Assembly (NCBI GenBank): GCA_045649025.1 | Contig: JAZRPB010000025.1 | Location: 1 to 64,000 of the forward strand | Direction of reading: 5' to 3' | Length of the DNA: 64,000 nucleotides | Source: Ornithomonoglobus_A sp045649025 | GTDB taxonomy: Bacteria; Bacillota; Clostridia; UBA1381 | Shown here: piece by piece, positions 42,095-51,302 of the stretch | How the letters are laid out: each line of letters begins with the position of its first letter | How positions within the stretch are numbered: the first letter of the stretch is position 1 | Position numbers and translations under genes: made by a program | The notes under the pieces: model-generated | Databases searched by the model: none | What the model was told of the DNA's origin: nothing | The model's input: only the letters and a program-made list of their open reading frames with translations

Positions 42095-42277
42095 TTGGTA
42101 ATAAAAGTAATTGCTATTGTTTTAGCACTGATAGCTCTTATGTTGAATTTTCGTGGAAAATGGATTATGGAAACATTTTTAAAAAAAGACACCTCCTCCC
42201 AAAATTTACTTTTAGGAATGAAATTTGCAGCACTTATAATTGCAATTATAGCTTTTGTGCTTGTATTTTTATCTTAA
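42095..42277 (+). CDS. small two-helix membrane protein
   Basis: A 60-residue protein, unrecognised family. It has two hydrophobic helices (VIAIVLALIALML near the N terminus and FAALIIAIIAFVLVFLS at the C terminus) joined by a basic loop with FRGKWIMETFLKKD. The TTG start is 6 bases after AAGGAGGG; a longer in-frame TTG at 42062 lacks a site. It lies between the structured leader and valS, 27 bases before the latter, so all may be one transcript. Confidence 0.7.
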   Translation: MVIKVIAIVLALIALMLNFRGKWIMETFLKKDTSSQNLLLGMKFAALIIAIIAFVLVFLS

Positions 42278-42304
42278 TAAACAACAGAAAGGAAGAATAT
42301 ATAA

Positions 42305-44938
42305 ATGGAAGATGCAAACAACATTGCAAAAACCTACGACCCATCATCGTTCGAGGAAAGAATATATAATACATGGGTAGATAAAAAGTATTTTCATGCA
42401 AAGGTTAATAAAGATAAAAAACCTTTTACAATAGTTATTCCACCCCCTAATGTAACAGGTCAGTTGCATATGGGTCACGCTCTTGACGAAACAATACAGG
42501 ATATTCTTATCCGTTACAAGAGAATGAAGGGCTTTGAGGCACTATGGGTGCCTGGAACAGACCATGCCGGTATTGCTACTCAAATAAAGGTTGAGGAAAG
42601 CTTAAGAGTAAATGAAGGTCTTACACGCTACGATTTGGGACGTGAAAAGTTTTTGGAGCGTGTATGGGATTGGAAAAATCAATACGGCGACAGAATAATT
42701 AATCAGCTTAAAAAAATTGGTTCTTCTTGTGACTGGGACAGAGAGCGTTTTACAATGGATGAGGGCTGCTCAAAGGCTGTTAAGGAGGTTTTTGTTAATT
42801 TATATAATAAAAATCTTATATATCAGGGCTCAAGAATAATAAACTGGTGTCCGCATTGTATCACTGCCCTATCTGATGCAGAGGTTGAACATAAGGAACA
42901 GGCTGGACATTTCTGGCATATTAAATATCCGATTAAGGATAGTGACGGCTTTGTGGTTATTGCAACCACACGTCCTGAAACTTTATTGGGTGACGTGGCA
43001 GTTGCAGTTAATCCCAACGATAAAAGATACAAAGACCTTGTTGGTAAAAAACTGATTTTACCATTGGTTGGCAGAGAAATTCCTGTTATTGCAGATGAAT
43101 ATGTTGATAAGGAATTTGGTACAGGCTGTGTTAAAATCACTCCTGCTCACGACCCTAACGACTTTGAGGTTGGTCAAAGACATAATCTTGAACAAATCAA
43201 GGTGATGAATGATGATGCAACCATTAACCACTATGGCGGAAAATACGAGGGTATGGACCGTTACGATGCAAGAAAGGCAATGGTTAAGGACCTTGAGGAT
43301 TTAGGCTTACTTGTTAAGGTTGAGGATCACACTCATAATGTTGGTGAGTGTTACAGATGCTCCACAACTGTTGAGCCGATTATTTCAAAACAATGGTTTG
43401 TTAAAATGAAGCCTCTTGCACAGCCTGCAATTGATGCTGTTAAAAACGGGGACACTAAATTTGTGCCCGAGCATTTCGAAAAGGTTTACTTCCACTGGTT
43501 AGAAAACATAAAGGATTGGTGTATCTCACGTCAGCTATGGTGGGGACACAGAATTCCCGCATTCTACTGCGATGAATGTGACGAGATGGTTGTAACAAAG
43601 GATGAGAGTGCAATATGTCCTAAATGCGGTAAAAAAATGCGTCAGGATCCCGACACACTTGATACATGGTTCTCATCTGCACTATGGCCATTCTCTACAC
43701 TTGGCTGGCCTGAAAAAACAGAGGAATTAGAATATTTCTATCCCACAAGTGTGCTTGTAACAGGCTACGACATTATTCCGTTCTGGGTAATGAGAATGAT
43801 GTTCTCTGCAATTGAGCATACAGGTCAGGTACCGTTTGACCACGTATTTATACACGGACTTGTGCGTGACTCACAGGGCAGAAAGATGTCTAAATCTCTT
43901 GGAAACGGCATTGACCCATTGGAAATCGTATCAAAATATGGTGCAGATGCATTAAGATTTACTCTTGCAACAGGTAACGCACCAGGTAATGATATGCGTT
44001 TCTATATTGAAAGAGTAGAGGCAAGCCGTAACTTTGCAAACAAGATATGGAATGCATCAAGATTTACACTAATGAATCTTGATATTAACGAAAATAAGCT
44101 ACCTGATTTTGATGAGCTTCAAATTGAAGATAAGTGGATACTTTCAAAGTATAACGAGGTTGTAAAATCAGTTACCGAAAACCTTGACAATTTCGAGCTT
44201 GGTGTTGCAGTATCAAAGCTATATGACTTTATATGGGATAATTTCTGCGACTGGTATATTGAGCTTGTTAAGCCAAGACTGTTCGATAAAGAAAACCCAA
44301 CAGGCAAGAGTGCACAGTATGTTTTAACATATGTTTTATCAAATACTATGAAACTTCTTCATCCGTTTATGCCATTTATTACAGAGGAAATATGGCAACA
44401 TCTTCCCCACGAGGGCGAAAGTATAATGATAAGTGACTATCCTGAATATAACAGTTCACTTGTGTTCGAAGATGAAGAAAAGGCAATGGAGCTTATAATG
44501 TCGTCTATTACTGCAATAAGAAACAGACGTGCAGAGATGAATGTGCCACCATCAAAGAAAGCAAAGGTTATAATAGTAACCGACAAATCCGACATCTTTA
44601 CAAAGGGTGCAATATTCTTTGAAAAGCTTGCATCGGCAAGCGAAACTGTTGTGCAGGGCGATAAAACAGATATAAGTGCAAATGCAGTTAATATTGTTGT
44701 ACCAAGTGCTGAAATATTCTTACCTCTTGATGATTTGGTTGATAAAGAAAAAGAGCTTGAAAGACTAAATGCTGAAAAGAAAAAGCTTGAGGGCGAAATC
44801 AAGAGAGTTGAGGGCAAGTTAAATAACCCAGGCTTTGTTGCAAAAGCACCGCAAAAGGTTGTTGACGAAGAAAAAGCAAAGGGCGAAAAATATAAAGAAA
44901 TGCTTGCAAAGGTACTTGAAACAATTAATAATATGTAA
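42305..44938 (+). CDS. valS: valine-tRNA ligase
   Basis: An 877-residue class I aminoacyl-tRNA synthetase. Signatures: PPPNVTGQLHMGHALDET (HIGH as HMGH at 55-58), the CP1 editing domain with TTRPETLLGDVAVAV, a zinc-like CDECDEM...CPKCGKKM insert, KMSKSLGNGIDPLEIV and the C-terminal coiled-coil arm (EKELERLNAEKKKLEGEIKR). AGAAAGGAAG precedes the ATG. No T-box consensus is visible in the leader. Control may instead involve the unknown leader upstream of the 60-residue membrane protein gene. Confidence 0.97.
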   Translation: MEDANNIAKTYDPSSFEERIYNTWVDKKYFHAKVNKDKKPFTIVIPPPNVTGQLHMGHALDETIQDILIRYKRMKGFEALWVPGTDHAGIATQIKVEESLRVNEGLTRYDLGREKFLERVWDWKNQYGDRIINQLKKIGSSCDWDRERFTMDEGCSKAVKEVFVNLYNKNLIYQGSRIINWCPHCITALSDAEVEHKEQAGHFWHIKYPIKDSDGFVVIATTRPETLLGDVAVAVNPNDKRYKDLVGKKLILPLVGREIPVIADEYVDKEFGTGCVKITPAHDPNDFEVGQRHNLEQIKVMNDDATINHYGGKYEGMDRYDARKAMVKDLEDLGLLVKVEDHTHNVGECYRCSTTVEPIISKQWFVKMKPLAQPAIDAVKNGDTKFVPEHFEKVYFHWLENIKDWCISRQLWWGHRIPAFYCDECDEMVVTKDESAICPKCGKKMRQDPDTLDTWFSSALWPFSTLGWPEKTEELEYFYPTSVLVTGYDIIPFWVMRMMFSAIEHTGQVPFDHVFIHGLVRDSQGRKMSKSLGNGIDPLEIVSKYGADALRFTLATGNAPGNDMRFYIERVEASRNFANKIWNASRFTLMNLDINENKLPDFDELQIEDKWILSKYNEVVKSVTENLDNFELGVAVSKLYDFIWDNFCDWYIELVKPRLFDKENPTGKSAQYVLTYVLSNTMKLLHPFMPFITEEIWQHLPHEGESIMISDYPEYNSSLVFEDEEKAMELIMSSITAIRNRRAEMNVPPSKKAKVIIVTDKSDIFTKGAIFFEKLASASETVVQGDKTDISANAVNIVVPSAEIFLPLDDLVDKEKELERLNAEKKKLEGEIKRVEGKLNNPGFVAKAPQKVVDEEKAKGEKYKEMLAKVLETINNM

Positions 44939-44948
44939 TTTAAGCAAC

Positions 44949-44980
44949 AAAAAACACTTCACAAAGTGAAGTGTTTTTTT
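44949..44980. terminator. bidirectional terminator after valS
   Basis: AAACACTTCAC, AAA loop, GTGAAGTGTTT with A and T flanks, between convergent genes. Confidence 0.85.
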
Positions 44981-44981
44981 G

Positions 44982-45602
44982 TCATCTTATAAAGCTTGTT
45001 CTTTCTACCTTTGGATTGTTTGGTGCCTCAATACCGTTTTTCTTACCTGCTTCTATACACTTTAAAAGCCAAACCATATTTCTTGCACCGTTACGCATTG
45101 TCTGCATACCCTCTAAATCCTGTTTAACCTCTTCAGGCGTGTTTCCGTGTACATTATTCCAATACGTAGAAGAAACAACAGGCATCTGGTTTATTGTGCA
45201 ATGCTTTAGCACTGCATCAAGTGATGCAGTTGTGCCGCCACGTCTTGCAGAGGCTACTGCCATTGCAGGCTTATGTGCAAAATACTTTGCTCCTGAATAG
45301 AAGGCACGGTCGAGGAATGATAAAATTCTTCCGCTTGGATGTGCATAATAAACAGGTGTGCCAAACACGAATGCATCGGCACTCTTTGCTTTTTCAACAA
45401 TTTCATTCACAATATCATCATCAAATCTGCACTTGCCAAGCTGCACACACGCTTTGCAGCCAATACAGTCACGGATAGGGTCTGTACCCAGTGTTACTAT
45501 TTCGTATTCTATGCCTTCTTCTTTAAATACTGTACACATTTCACTTAATGCAGTATATGTGCAGCCTTCACGGCTACTGCCATTTATAAGTAATACCTTC
45601 AT
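44982..45602 (-). CDS. flavodoxin-fold NAD(P)H-dependent oxidoreductase
   Basis: A 206-residue FMN-binding protein of the NADPH-dependent FMN reductase/iron-sulfur flavoprotein group. Motifs: LLINGSSREGCTYTAL (phosphate loop), the cysteine segment CIGCKACVQLGKC at about 47-59, and FGTPVYYAHPSGRILSFLDR. The Cys spacing resembles that of Isf-like proteins but without a full cluster motif downstream. Single gene; its electron acceptor is not predictable. Confidence 0.82.
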   Translation of the reverse strand: MKVLLINGSSREGCTYTALSEMCTVFKEEGIEYEIVTLGTDPIRDCIGCKACVQLGKCRFDDDIVNEIVEKAKSADAFVFGTPVYYAHPSGRILSFLDRAFYSGAKYFAHKPAMAVASARRGGTTASLDAVLKHCTINQMPVVSSTYWNNVHGNTPEEVKQDLEGMQTMRNGARNMVWLLKCIEAGKKNGIEAPNNPKVERTSFIR

Positions 45603-45639
45603 AAAACATACAACCTTTCTATTTTTAATTTCTTATCAA

Positions 45640-45716
45640 AACGGGACGTCGCGGACGCCGTCCCCTACAATTTTGATACTTCACGAATGAACAAGTGGTA
45701 TGATGGGCAATTTCAT
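45640..45716. repeat. intergenic repeat remnants left of the MITE-like element
   Basis: Two pieces are visible. First, GGACGTCGCGGACGCCGTCC followed by CCTACAAT, a hairpin-plus-CCCTACAAT motif also present at 52008-52035 in different form. Second, 45685-45716 resembles one end of the element at 45731-45821 (ACAAGTGG...GATGGGCAATTT), so it looks like a truncated copy. Confidence 0.45.
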
Positions 45717-45730
45717 CTATCAAATCCATA

Positions 45731-45821
45731 ATAAAATTGTTCAGATTGCCGCTTTGAAGTTTGGGTGCTGTATGTTTGATACCGCCCCAAACGAACAAGT
45801 GGCAAGATGAGCAATTTTATT
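45731..45821. repeat. MITE-like palindromic element, copy 1
   Basis: About 91 bases with imperfect terminal inverted repeats (TAAAATTGTTCAGATTGCC against the complement of GGCAAGATGAGCAATTTTA). An inner hairpin is GTTTGGG/CCCAAAC. The right end contains the stop codon of the adjacent GNAT gene. A related element lies at 52838-52922. No coding capacity. Confidence 0.55.
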
Positions 45822-46311
45822 CGGATTTACAATAGTCTTTTACCAATTTCGCTCTTATATATCCCCTGTCTGTATCAGTCGATTCAATATAAAAACCTCT
45901 GCCATAGTAAAATCTTATAAGGTCTGTTACCTTTGAGCCTGTATGTAAATATATTCGCTCAACACCCTTTTTAATCATAATTTTATCAACAAGATTCATT
46001 ATTGATTTACCTATTCCGTTATTCTGGTTGGAAATTCTTACGCCAAATCTTGTTAAATACGCTGTATTATCAGGTAAAATCTCCACACGTACACTGCCAA
46101 CATACTGACCGTTATCAAGTGCAACTAGCACAAGCTTTGTGTTAATATCGTGTTTAACATCGGCATACGTTTCATTAAGTGCGTCAAGCTGTGTCACACC
46201 CGAAATTTCACTGTACTTCAAAAACGCCTCTCTTGTCATCTCCATAATTGCGGGAATATCATCATAATTTGCAAGGCGTATCTGAAAAAGTGATTCGTAA
46301 TCTACTACCAT
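45817..46311 (-). CDS. GNAT-family N-acetyltransferase
   Basis: A 164-residue acetyl-CoA-dependent acyltransferase. The fold begins FQIRLANYDDIPAIMEMTRE. The acetyl-CoA motif A is LTRFGVRISNQNNGIGKSIM (QxxGxG), and motif B ends with RFYYGRGFY. Its stop codon lies within the MITE-like repeat. It precedes, on the same strand, the end of argF by 12 bases, so it is the last gene of argD-argF-GNAT. It could acetylate glutamate in arginine synthesis, but sequence alone does not show this. Confidence 0.85.
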   Translation of the reverse strand: MVVDYESLFQIRLANYDDIPAIMEMTREAFLKYSEISGVTQLDALNETYADVKHDINTKLVLVALDNGQYVGSVRVEILPDNTAYLTRFGVRISNQNNGIGKSIMNLVDKIMIKKGVERIYLHTGSKVTDLIRFYYGRGFYIESTDTDRGYIRAKLVKDYCKSE

Positions 46312-46323
46312 TTTACTCTCCCT

Positions 46324-47241
46324 TTATCCCATAAGAGTTGCCATTACGGCTTTTTGTGCGTGCAGACGGTTTTCTGCCTCATCAAATATTACACTGTGAG
46401 GTCCGTCTATAATCTCCGATGTTACCTCAAAGCCACGATATGCAGGCAGACAGTGCATAAATATAGCATCGCTATCTGCGTGTGAGAATAGCTTTTCGTT
46501 AACCTGATAATCACCGAACACCTTAACCTTTTCGGCTTTCTCGCTTTCCTGTCCCATAGATACCCACGTATCGGTATAAACCACATCTGCATTCTTTATT
46601 GCTTCAACAGGGTCTTGTGTTATAATAAGGCTCTTGCCGCTCTTTTTAAAATCGTCTTTTGCGTTCGCAACAACCTCATCATCGCATTGATACTTGTCGG
46701 GCGTTGCAATTGCACAGTTAAGTCCTGCTTTTGCACAACCATACATTATTGAGTGAGCCATATTATTACCATCACCGATATATGCAAATTTCAAGCCCTC
46801 TAACTTGCCCTTATGCTCATATGTTGTCATAAGGTCTGCAAGCACCTGACAAGGATGCAGAAGGTCTGTTAATGCATTTATAACAGGAATTGATGCCTCA
46901 TCGGCAAGCTCAACAACATCGGAATGAGCATATGTTCTAATCATAATGCCATCGAGATATCTTTCAAGCACCTTTGCTGTGTCGTGTATGGTTTCACCTC
47001 TGCCAAGCTGAATATCATTCGACGATAAAAACAACGGATATCCGCCAAGTTGTGTCATACCAACTTCAAACGAAACTCTTGTTCTTGTTGATGATTTTGT
47101 GAATATCATTCCAAGTGTTTTTCCTTTTAGAATAGGATGCGGAATGTTGTTTTTTTGTTCCTTTTTTAATTTCAAACCAAGCTCAAGCAGGTTTTTTATT
47201 TCTTCTGATGTTAAATCGTGTAGACTTATTAAATCTTTCAT
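46324..47241 (-). CDS. argF: ornithine carbamoyltransferase
   Basis: A 305-residue enzyme making citrulline from ornithine and carbamoyl phosphate. Signatures: FTKSSTRTRVSFEVGM (STRTR carbamoyl-phosphate site), LGRGETIHDTAKVL, HPCQVLADLMT, and the ornithine-site HCLPAYRG near the C terminus. The start at 47241 follows AAAGGAAAT; an upstream in-frame ATG overlaps argD. It follows argD by 25 bases. Confidence 0.96.
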   Translation of the reverse strand: MKDLISLHDLTSEEIKNLLELGLKLKKEQKNNIPHPILKGKTLGMIFTKSSTRTRVSFEVGMTQLGGYPLFLSSNDIQLGRGETIHDTAKVLERYLDGIMIRTYAHSDVVELADEASIPVINALTDLLHPCQVLADLMTTYEHKGKLEGLKFAYIGDGNNMAHSIMYGCAKAGLNCAIATPDKYQCDDEVVANAKDDFKKSGKSLIITQDPVEAIKNADVVYTDTWVSMGQESEKAEKVKVFGDYQVNEKLFSHADSDAIFMHCLPAYRGFEVTSEIIDGPHSVIFDEAENRLHAQKAVMATLMG

Positions 47242-47266
47242 TGTATTATTTCCTTTCAAATATGTA

Positions 47267-48469
47267 TTATTTATTTTGCTTAATTGCCGTTGCAAGAGAG
47301 CTTACAAACAGATTTGCATCGTTCTTTGTGATTATAAGCGGCGGTGCAATTCTTATTGTGTTACCTCCACAAAGGCTTGTTAAAAATCCATTTTCAAACA
47401 AATCGTTAAATACCGCCTTTGCAATGTCTTGCTTTAGCTCCACACCAATTAACAAGCCTGCAACACGCACATCCAAAACAAATTCAGGATAGTTTTGCTT
47501 TAGCTCGTTAAGCTTCTCTTTAAAATGCTCACCAACAGTTTTTGCATTATCTAAAAGCTTTTCTGTTTCCATAATTTCAAACACTGCCAGACCTGCAGCT
47601 GTTGCAAACGGATTGCCGCCAAATGTTGTGCCGTGATCACCTGGTGAAAAAGCTGATGCAATCTCCTCCTTTGCACAAACTGCACCAATAGGAATACCGT
47701 TGCCAAGTGCTTTTGCAGATGTGAATATATCAGGCTCAACACCATACATCTGGTGAGCAAACATATAGCCTGTTCTTCCCATACCTGTTTGCACTTCATC
47801 AAATATTAACAAAATTTTGTGTCTGTCACAAATTTCACGAAGCTCTTTAACGTATTCAACATCCATTGGATGAACTCCGCTTTCACCTTGTATTAATTCT
47901 ATCATAATAGCTGCAGTTTTTGGTGTTATTGCAGCTTTAATTGCATTTATATTATTTGGTTCAACCTGTTTTACACCTGGTAAAAGTGGATAGTACGGTT
48001 TTTGGTACTTTTCCTGTCCCGTTGCAGCCACTGTTGCAAGAGTTCTGCCGTGGAATGATTTATCCAACGTTATAATTTCATACTTTTCAATATTTTTCTT
48101 ATGAAAATATATTTTAGCTAATTTCATTGCCCCTTCGTTAGCTTCTGCACCACTGTTTGCAAAAAAGGCTCTGTCGGCACAGCTATTCTCAACAAGCTTT
48201 TTAGCAAGCTTTGCCTGATTTTCTATGTAGTATAAGCTTGATGTATGAATCAGCTTATCAATCTGATTTTTGAGTGCTTCAATAAATTTAGGATGCGAAT
48301 GACCAAGTGCATTCACTGCAATACCGCCAAGAAAATCGTAGTATTCTTTCCCATCGGTAGAATACAGCTTCATACCCTCGCCCTTTTCAAATGCAACATT
48401 TAATCTGTCGCCAAATGTATTCATATAATATTGTTTATCTAACTGTTTAATTTCATCTAATGCAGCCAA
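47267..48469 (-). CDS. argD: acetylornithine aminotransferase
   Basis: A 400-residue class III PLP aminotransferase of arginine synthesis. Motifs: YDFLGGIAVNALGHSHP, FFANSGAEANEGAMKLA, SFHGRTLATVAATGQ, IFDEVQTGMGRTG and the PLP lysine in SAKALGNG. The start is TTG at 48469 behind GGAGG; an earlier TTG overlaps this site. It is adjacent to argF and the GNAT gene. It could also serve as succinyl-diaminopimelate aminotransferase, as dual use is known in the family. Confidence 0.93.
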   Translation of the reverse strand: MAALDEIKQLDKQYYMNTFGDRLNVAFEKGEGMKLYSTDGKEYYDFLGGIAVNALGHSHPKFIEALKNQIDKLIHTSSLYYIENQAKLAKKLVENSCADRAFFANSGAEANEGAMKLAKIYFHKKNIEKYEIITLDKSFHGRTLATVAATGQEKYQKPYYPLLPGVKQVEPNNINAIKAAITPKTAAIMIELIQGESGVHPMDVEYVKELREICDRHKILLIFDEVQTGMGRTGYMFAHQMYGVEPDIFTSAKALGNGIPIGAVCAKEEIASAFSPGDHGTTFGGNPFATAAGLAVFEIMETEKLLDNAKTVGEHFKEKLNELKQNYPEFVLDVRVAGLLIGVELKQDIAKAVFNDLFENGFLTSLCGGNTIRIAPPLIITKNDANLFVSSLATAIKQNK

Positions 48470-48534
48470 GTTATTATCCTCCAAAAAACCAATTTTAACT
48501 TAAATATATTATAAACCTTTTTGCATAAAAATGC

Positions 48535-48574
48535 AAGTCTTTTTCAAAAATAATTTAATATTATTGAAAAAGAC
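48535..48574 (-). terminator. long hairpin between malQ and argD
   Basis: AGTCTTTTTCAA and TTGAAAAAGACT form a 12-bp stem with AT-rich inner pairing; on the minus strand GCATTTTTATG follows. It is a probable terminator of malQ transcripts. Confidence 0.5.
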
Positions 48575-48622
48575 TAATATTTTATGAATATTTATAACTT
48601 TTATATGAATATTATTCATTTT

Positions 48623-50053
48623 TTATCTGCTATATATCCAATTCCATTTTCTGTATTTATTGCAGTCGATACTCATAAGCTGTTCCTTTGTAATTCGATA
48701 GAGCCAATTTCCCTCTGCTTTTCCGGGAGTGTTCAATCTTGTATCCGAGCCATAGCCAAGAAGATCCTGAATAGGAAAAATAACAAGCCCTGCATTGCTG
48801 GCATAGAGTGTTCTTATTATACTGTTGTACCCTTTATTCCAATCGGAATCAGTATAACCGCAATACTCTAAAAGCTCCTGTCTTTTACCATCATCAAGCT
48901 CCCAAACATATCCAAGGAGGGTATTATTATCGTGCGTGCCTGTATATGCAACTGAATTATTTATATAGTGGTGCGGTTTATGTATAGAATCCCCGTCACC
49001 CAAAAAACCAAACTGTAACACTCGCATACCAGGGAAAGTGCTGTAATTAACCAGCTCAACAACTTCATTTGTGATTTCGCCAAGGTCCTCTGCAATAATG
49101 AGCTTATCCCCTGCAAGAGCTTTTAAAACATCAATAAAGTCCTTGCCAGGTCCCTTTACCCACTGTCCGTTTTTAGCATTTTTTGAGCCATACGGAATAC
49201 TGTAATATGATTCAAGACCTCTGAAATGGTCAATACGGACACCGTCAAAAAGCTCGAGCATTAAATTCATACGCTCTATCCACCATTTATATCCGTCTTT
49301 TTTCATATACTCCCAATCATAGAGCGGATTACCCCAAAGCTGACCGTCCTCGGAAAAATAATCAGGCGGAACGCCTGCAACACACTTTGGCACATTCTTT
49401 TCGTCTAACTGAAACTGTTTACGATTTGCCCACACGTCACAACTGTCGTATGCAACAAAAATCGGAATATCACCAATGATTTTTACATTTTTTGCATTAG
49501 CATACGTTTTTATTTCCTTCCATTGTGAAAAAAATTCATACTGAATAAACTGCCAGGCAAATAAAACCTCCGCATCAATTTCTTCTGTTTTCCATTGCGT
49601 CCAACACAGGTCTTCATTTGCAGCTTTTAAAGCCATAAATTCGCAAAAGTCTGCAATATTTTTATGTGTAGAAATAAATTGCTCAATTTCACCTCTGTCT
49701 TTTACACGCATAGATGCAGTTTTTAAAAGCTTAAAGCGTGTATGATACAAATGTTCATATTCACAGCTATATGGTGTATTTTGCTTATTCTCCTCTAATT
49801 CCTGTGTTGTAATTAAGCCTTTGTTTGCTAATATATTTAAATCAACAAAATATGGATTTCCCGCAAATGCAGAATAAGATTTATATGGTGAATTACATTC
49901 ATCAACCATTGTAAAGGGCAAAACCTGCCAATATTTAAAGCCGCAATCTGCCAAAAAATCAACAAATTCCTTTGCCTCGCTGCCGAATGAACCCGTCGAA
50001 TAATCACCGTATAGCGACGAGATGTGCATCAAAACCCCGCTTGCTCTTTCCAT
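48623..50053 (-). CDS. malQ: 4-alpha-glucanotransferase (amylomaltase)
   Basis: A 476-residue GH77 enzyme transferring maltodextrin segments during glycogen/maltose metabolism. Motifs: SGVLMHISSLYGDYSTGSFG, WQVLPFTMVDECNSPYKSYS, IIGDIPIFVAYDSCDVWAN, the nucleophile Asp region VRIDHFRGLESYY, LIIAEDLGEI and YTGTHDNNTLLGY. GGAGATGAATAA precedes the ATG. There are no other glycogen genes beside it. Confidence 0.95.
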   Translation of the reverse strand: MERASGVLMHISSLYGDYSTGSFGSEAKEFVDFLADCGFKYWQVLPFTMVDECNSPYKSYSAFAGNPYFVDLNILANKGLITTQELEENKQNTPYSCEYEHLYHTRFKLLKTASMRVKDRGEIEQFISTHKNIADFCEFMALKAANEDLCWTQWKTEEIDAEVLFAWQFIQYEFFSQWKEIKTYANAKNVKIIGDIPIFVAYDSCDVWANRKQFQLDEKNVPKCVAGVPPDYFSEDGQLWGNPLYDWEYMKKDGYKWWIERMNLMLELFDGVRIDHFRGLESYYSIPYGSKNAKNGQWVKGPGKDFIDVLKALAGDKLIIAEDLGEITNEVVELVNYSTFPGMRVLQFGFLGDGDSIHKPHHYINNSVAYTGTHDNNTLLGYVWELDDGKRQELLEYCGYTDSDWNKGYNSIIRTLYASNAGLVIFPIQDLLGYGSDTRLNTPGKAEGNWLYRITKEQLMSIDCNKYRKWNWIYSR

Positions 50054-50091
50054 TTATTCATCTCCGTATTTTTATTTATAATTAATAACCG

Positions 50092-51162
50092 TTAGTTCTC
50101 TGTTTGTGATAGCTTTGCAGCCTGGTCGGCGGTTATTAAAGCATCTATAAGCTCATCCATATTGCCGTCTAAAATCTGTTCAAGCTTGTATAGAGTAAGA
50201 TTAATTCTATGGTCGGTAACTCTTCCTTGCGGAAAGTTGTACGTTCTTATTCTCTCACTTCTGTCGCCAGAACCAACCTGCATTTTACGCTCGTCTGCAA
50301 TTTCCTTATGGCGTTGTGCCTCCATTGCATCGTAAATTCTTGAACGAAGAATTTTCATAGCCTTGTCTTTATTCTTATGTTGAGATTTTTCATCCTGACA
50401 CGACACAACAATACCTGTTGGCAAGTGAGTTATACGCACCGCAGAGTCGGTTGTGTTTACGCACTGTCCGCCTGGGCCGCCCGCACGGAACACATCTATT
50501 CTTAAATCATTTTGATTAATTTCTACTTCAACCTCTTCAACCTCGGGCAATACTGCAACAGTTACGGCTGATGTGTGAATACGTCCGCCGCTTTCTGTTT
50601 CGGGCACGCGCTGTACACGGTGAACACCGCTTTCAAATTTGAATTTTGAGTATGCACCCTGTCCTTCTATTGAGAATGATACCTCCTTATATCCGCCAAT
50701 ATCTGTTGCGTTGGAGTTAAGAATATCTATCTTCCAACGCTTTGCTTCGGAATACATTGAATACATCCTCATCAAATCCGCTGCAAACAGGGCAGCCTCG
50801 TCGCCGCCTGTGCCGCCTCGTATTTCAACAATAACGTTCTTTTCATCGTTAGGGTCTTTTGGCAGCAGGAGTACCTTCAGCTCCTCGGATACAACCTTAA
50901 TTCGTTCCTCCGCCTCGTTAAGCTCCTGCTTTATCATTTCTTCAAATTCTTTTTCCTGTCCCATTTCGAGCATTTCTTTATCGTCTGCAATGGTTTTCTT
51001 TGCTTCCTTATACTCTTTATATTTGTTTACAATAGGTGTAAGGTCGGAATGCTCCTTGCAAAACTTTCTCCACGATTCCTGGTCTGCAATAATTTCGGGG
51101 TCGCTTATTTTTTCTGAAACAAAATTAAATCTTTCTTCTAATGCTTCTAACTTATCAAACAT
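50092..51162 (-). CDS. prfA: peptide chain release factor 1
   Basis: A 356-residue class I release factor recognising UAA and UAG. The catalytic motif is in FRAGGPGGQCVNTTDSAVRI (GGQ). The codon-recognition region reads RVPETESGGRIHTSAVTVAV (here PETES at the PxT position). The start at 51162 (MFDKLEALEE) follows GAGGAAAT; a longer in-frame ATG overlaps upstream sequence without a site. hemK/prmC is not adjacent here. Confidence 0.96.
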   Translation of the reverse strand: MFDKLEALEERFNFVSEKISDPEIIADQESWRKFCKEHSDLTPIVNKYKEYKEAKKTIADDKEMLEMGQEKEFEEMIKQELNEAEERIKVVSEELKVLLLPKDPNDEKNVIVEIRGGTGGDEAALFAADLMRMYSMYSEAKRWKIDILNSNATDIGGYKEVSFSIEGQGAYSKFKFESGVHRVQRVPETESGGRIHTSAVTVAVLPEVEEVEVEINQNDLRIDVFRAGGPGGQCVNTTDSAVRITHLPTGIVVSCQDEKSQHKNKDKAMKILRSRIYDAMEAQRHKEIADERKMQVGSGDRSERIRTYNFPQGRVTDHRINLTLYKLEQILDGNMDELIDALITADQAAKLSQTEN

Positions 51163-51248
51163 TTTATTTCCTCTTTCTACGCACATTTCTACATAGTATA
51201 TTTTATTATAAATTCACTTTTATGTCAACACTTTTTGTAAGATATTTC

Positions 51249-51277
51249 TTGATTATTATGTGAATTTATGGTATACT
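51249..51277 (+). promoter_or_regulatory. sigma-A promoter for the rsuA-like gene
   Basis: TTGATT-17-TATACT, 26 bases before the pseudouridine synthase start. Confidence 0.55.
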
Positions 51278-51302
51278 TAAGGTGGTTTAGGCGGTGATAA
51301 TA

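Noticed and set aside
41835..42304. T-box riboswitch upstream of valS
   Set aside because: No AGGGTGGNACCGCG-like antiterminator sequence, no Val specifier loop that I could identify, and no terminator between the leader and valS; the leader instead matches the element at 32906-33078.
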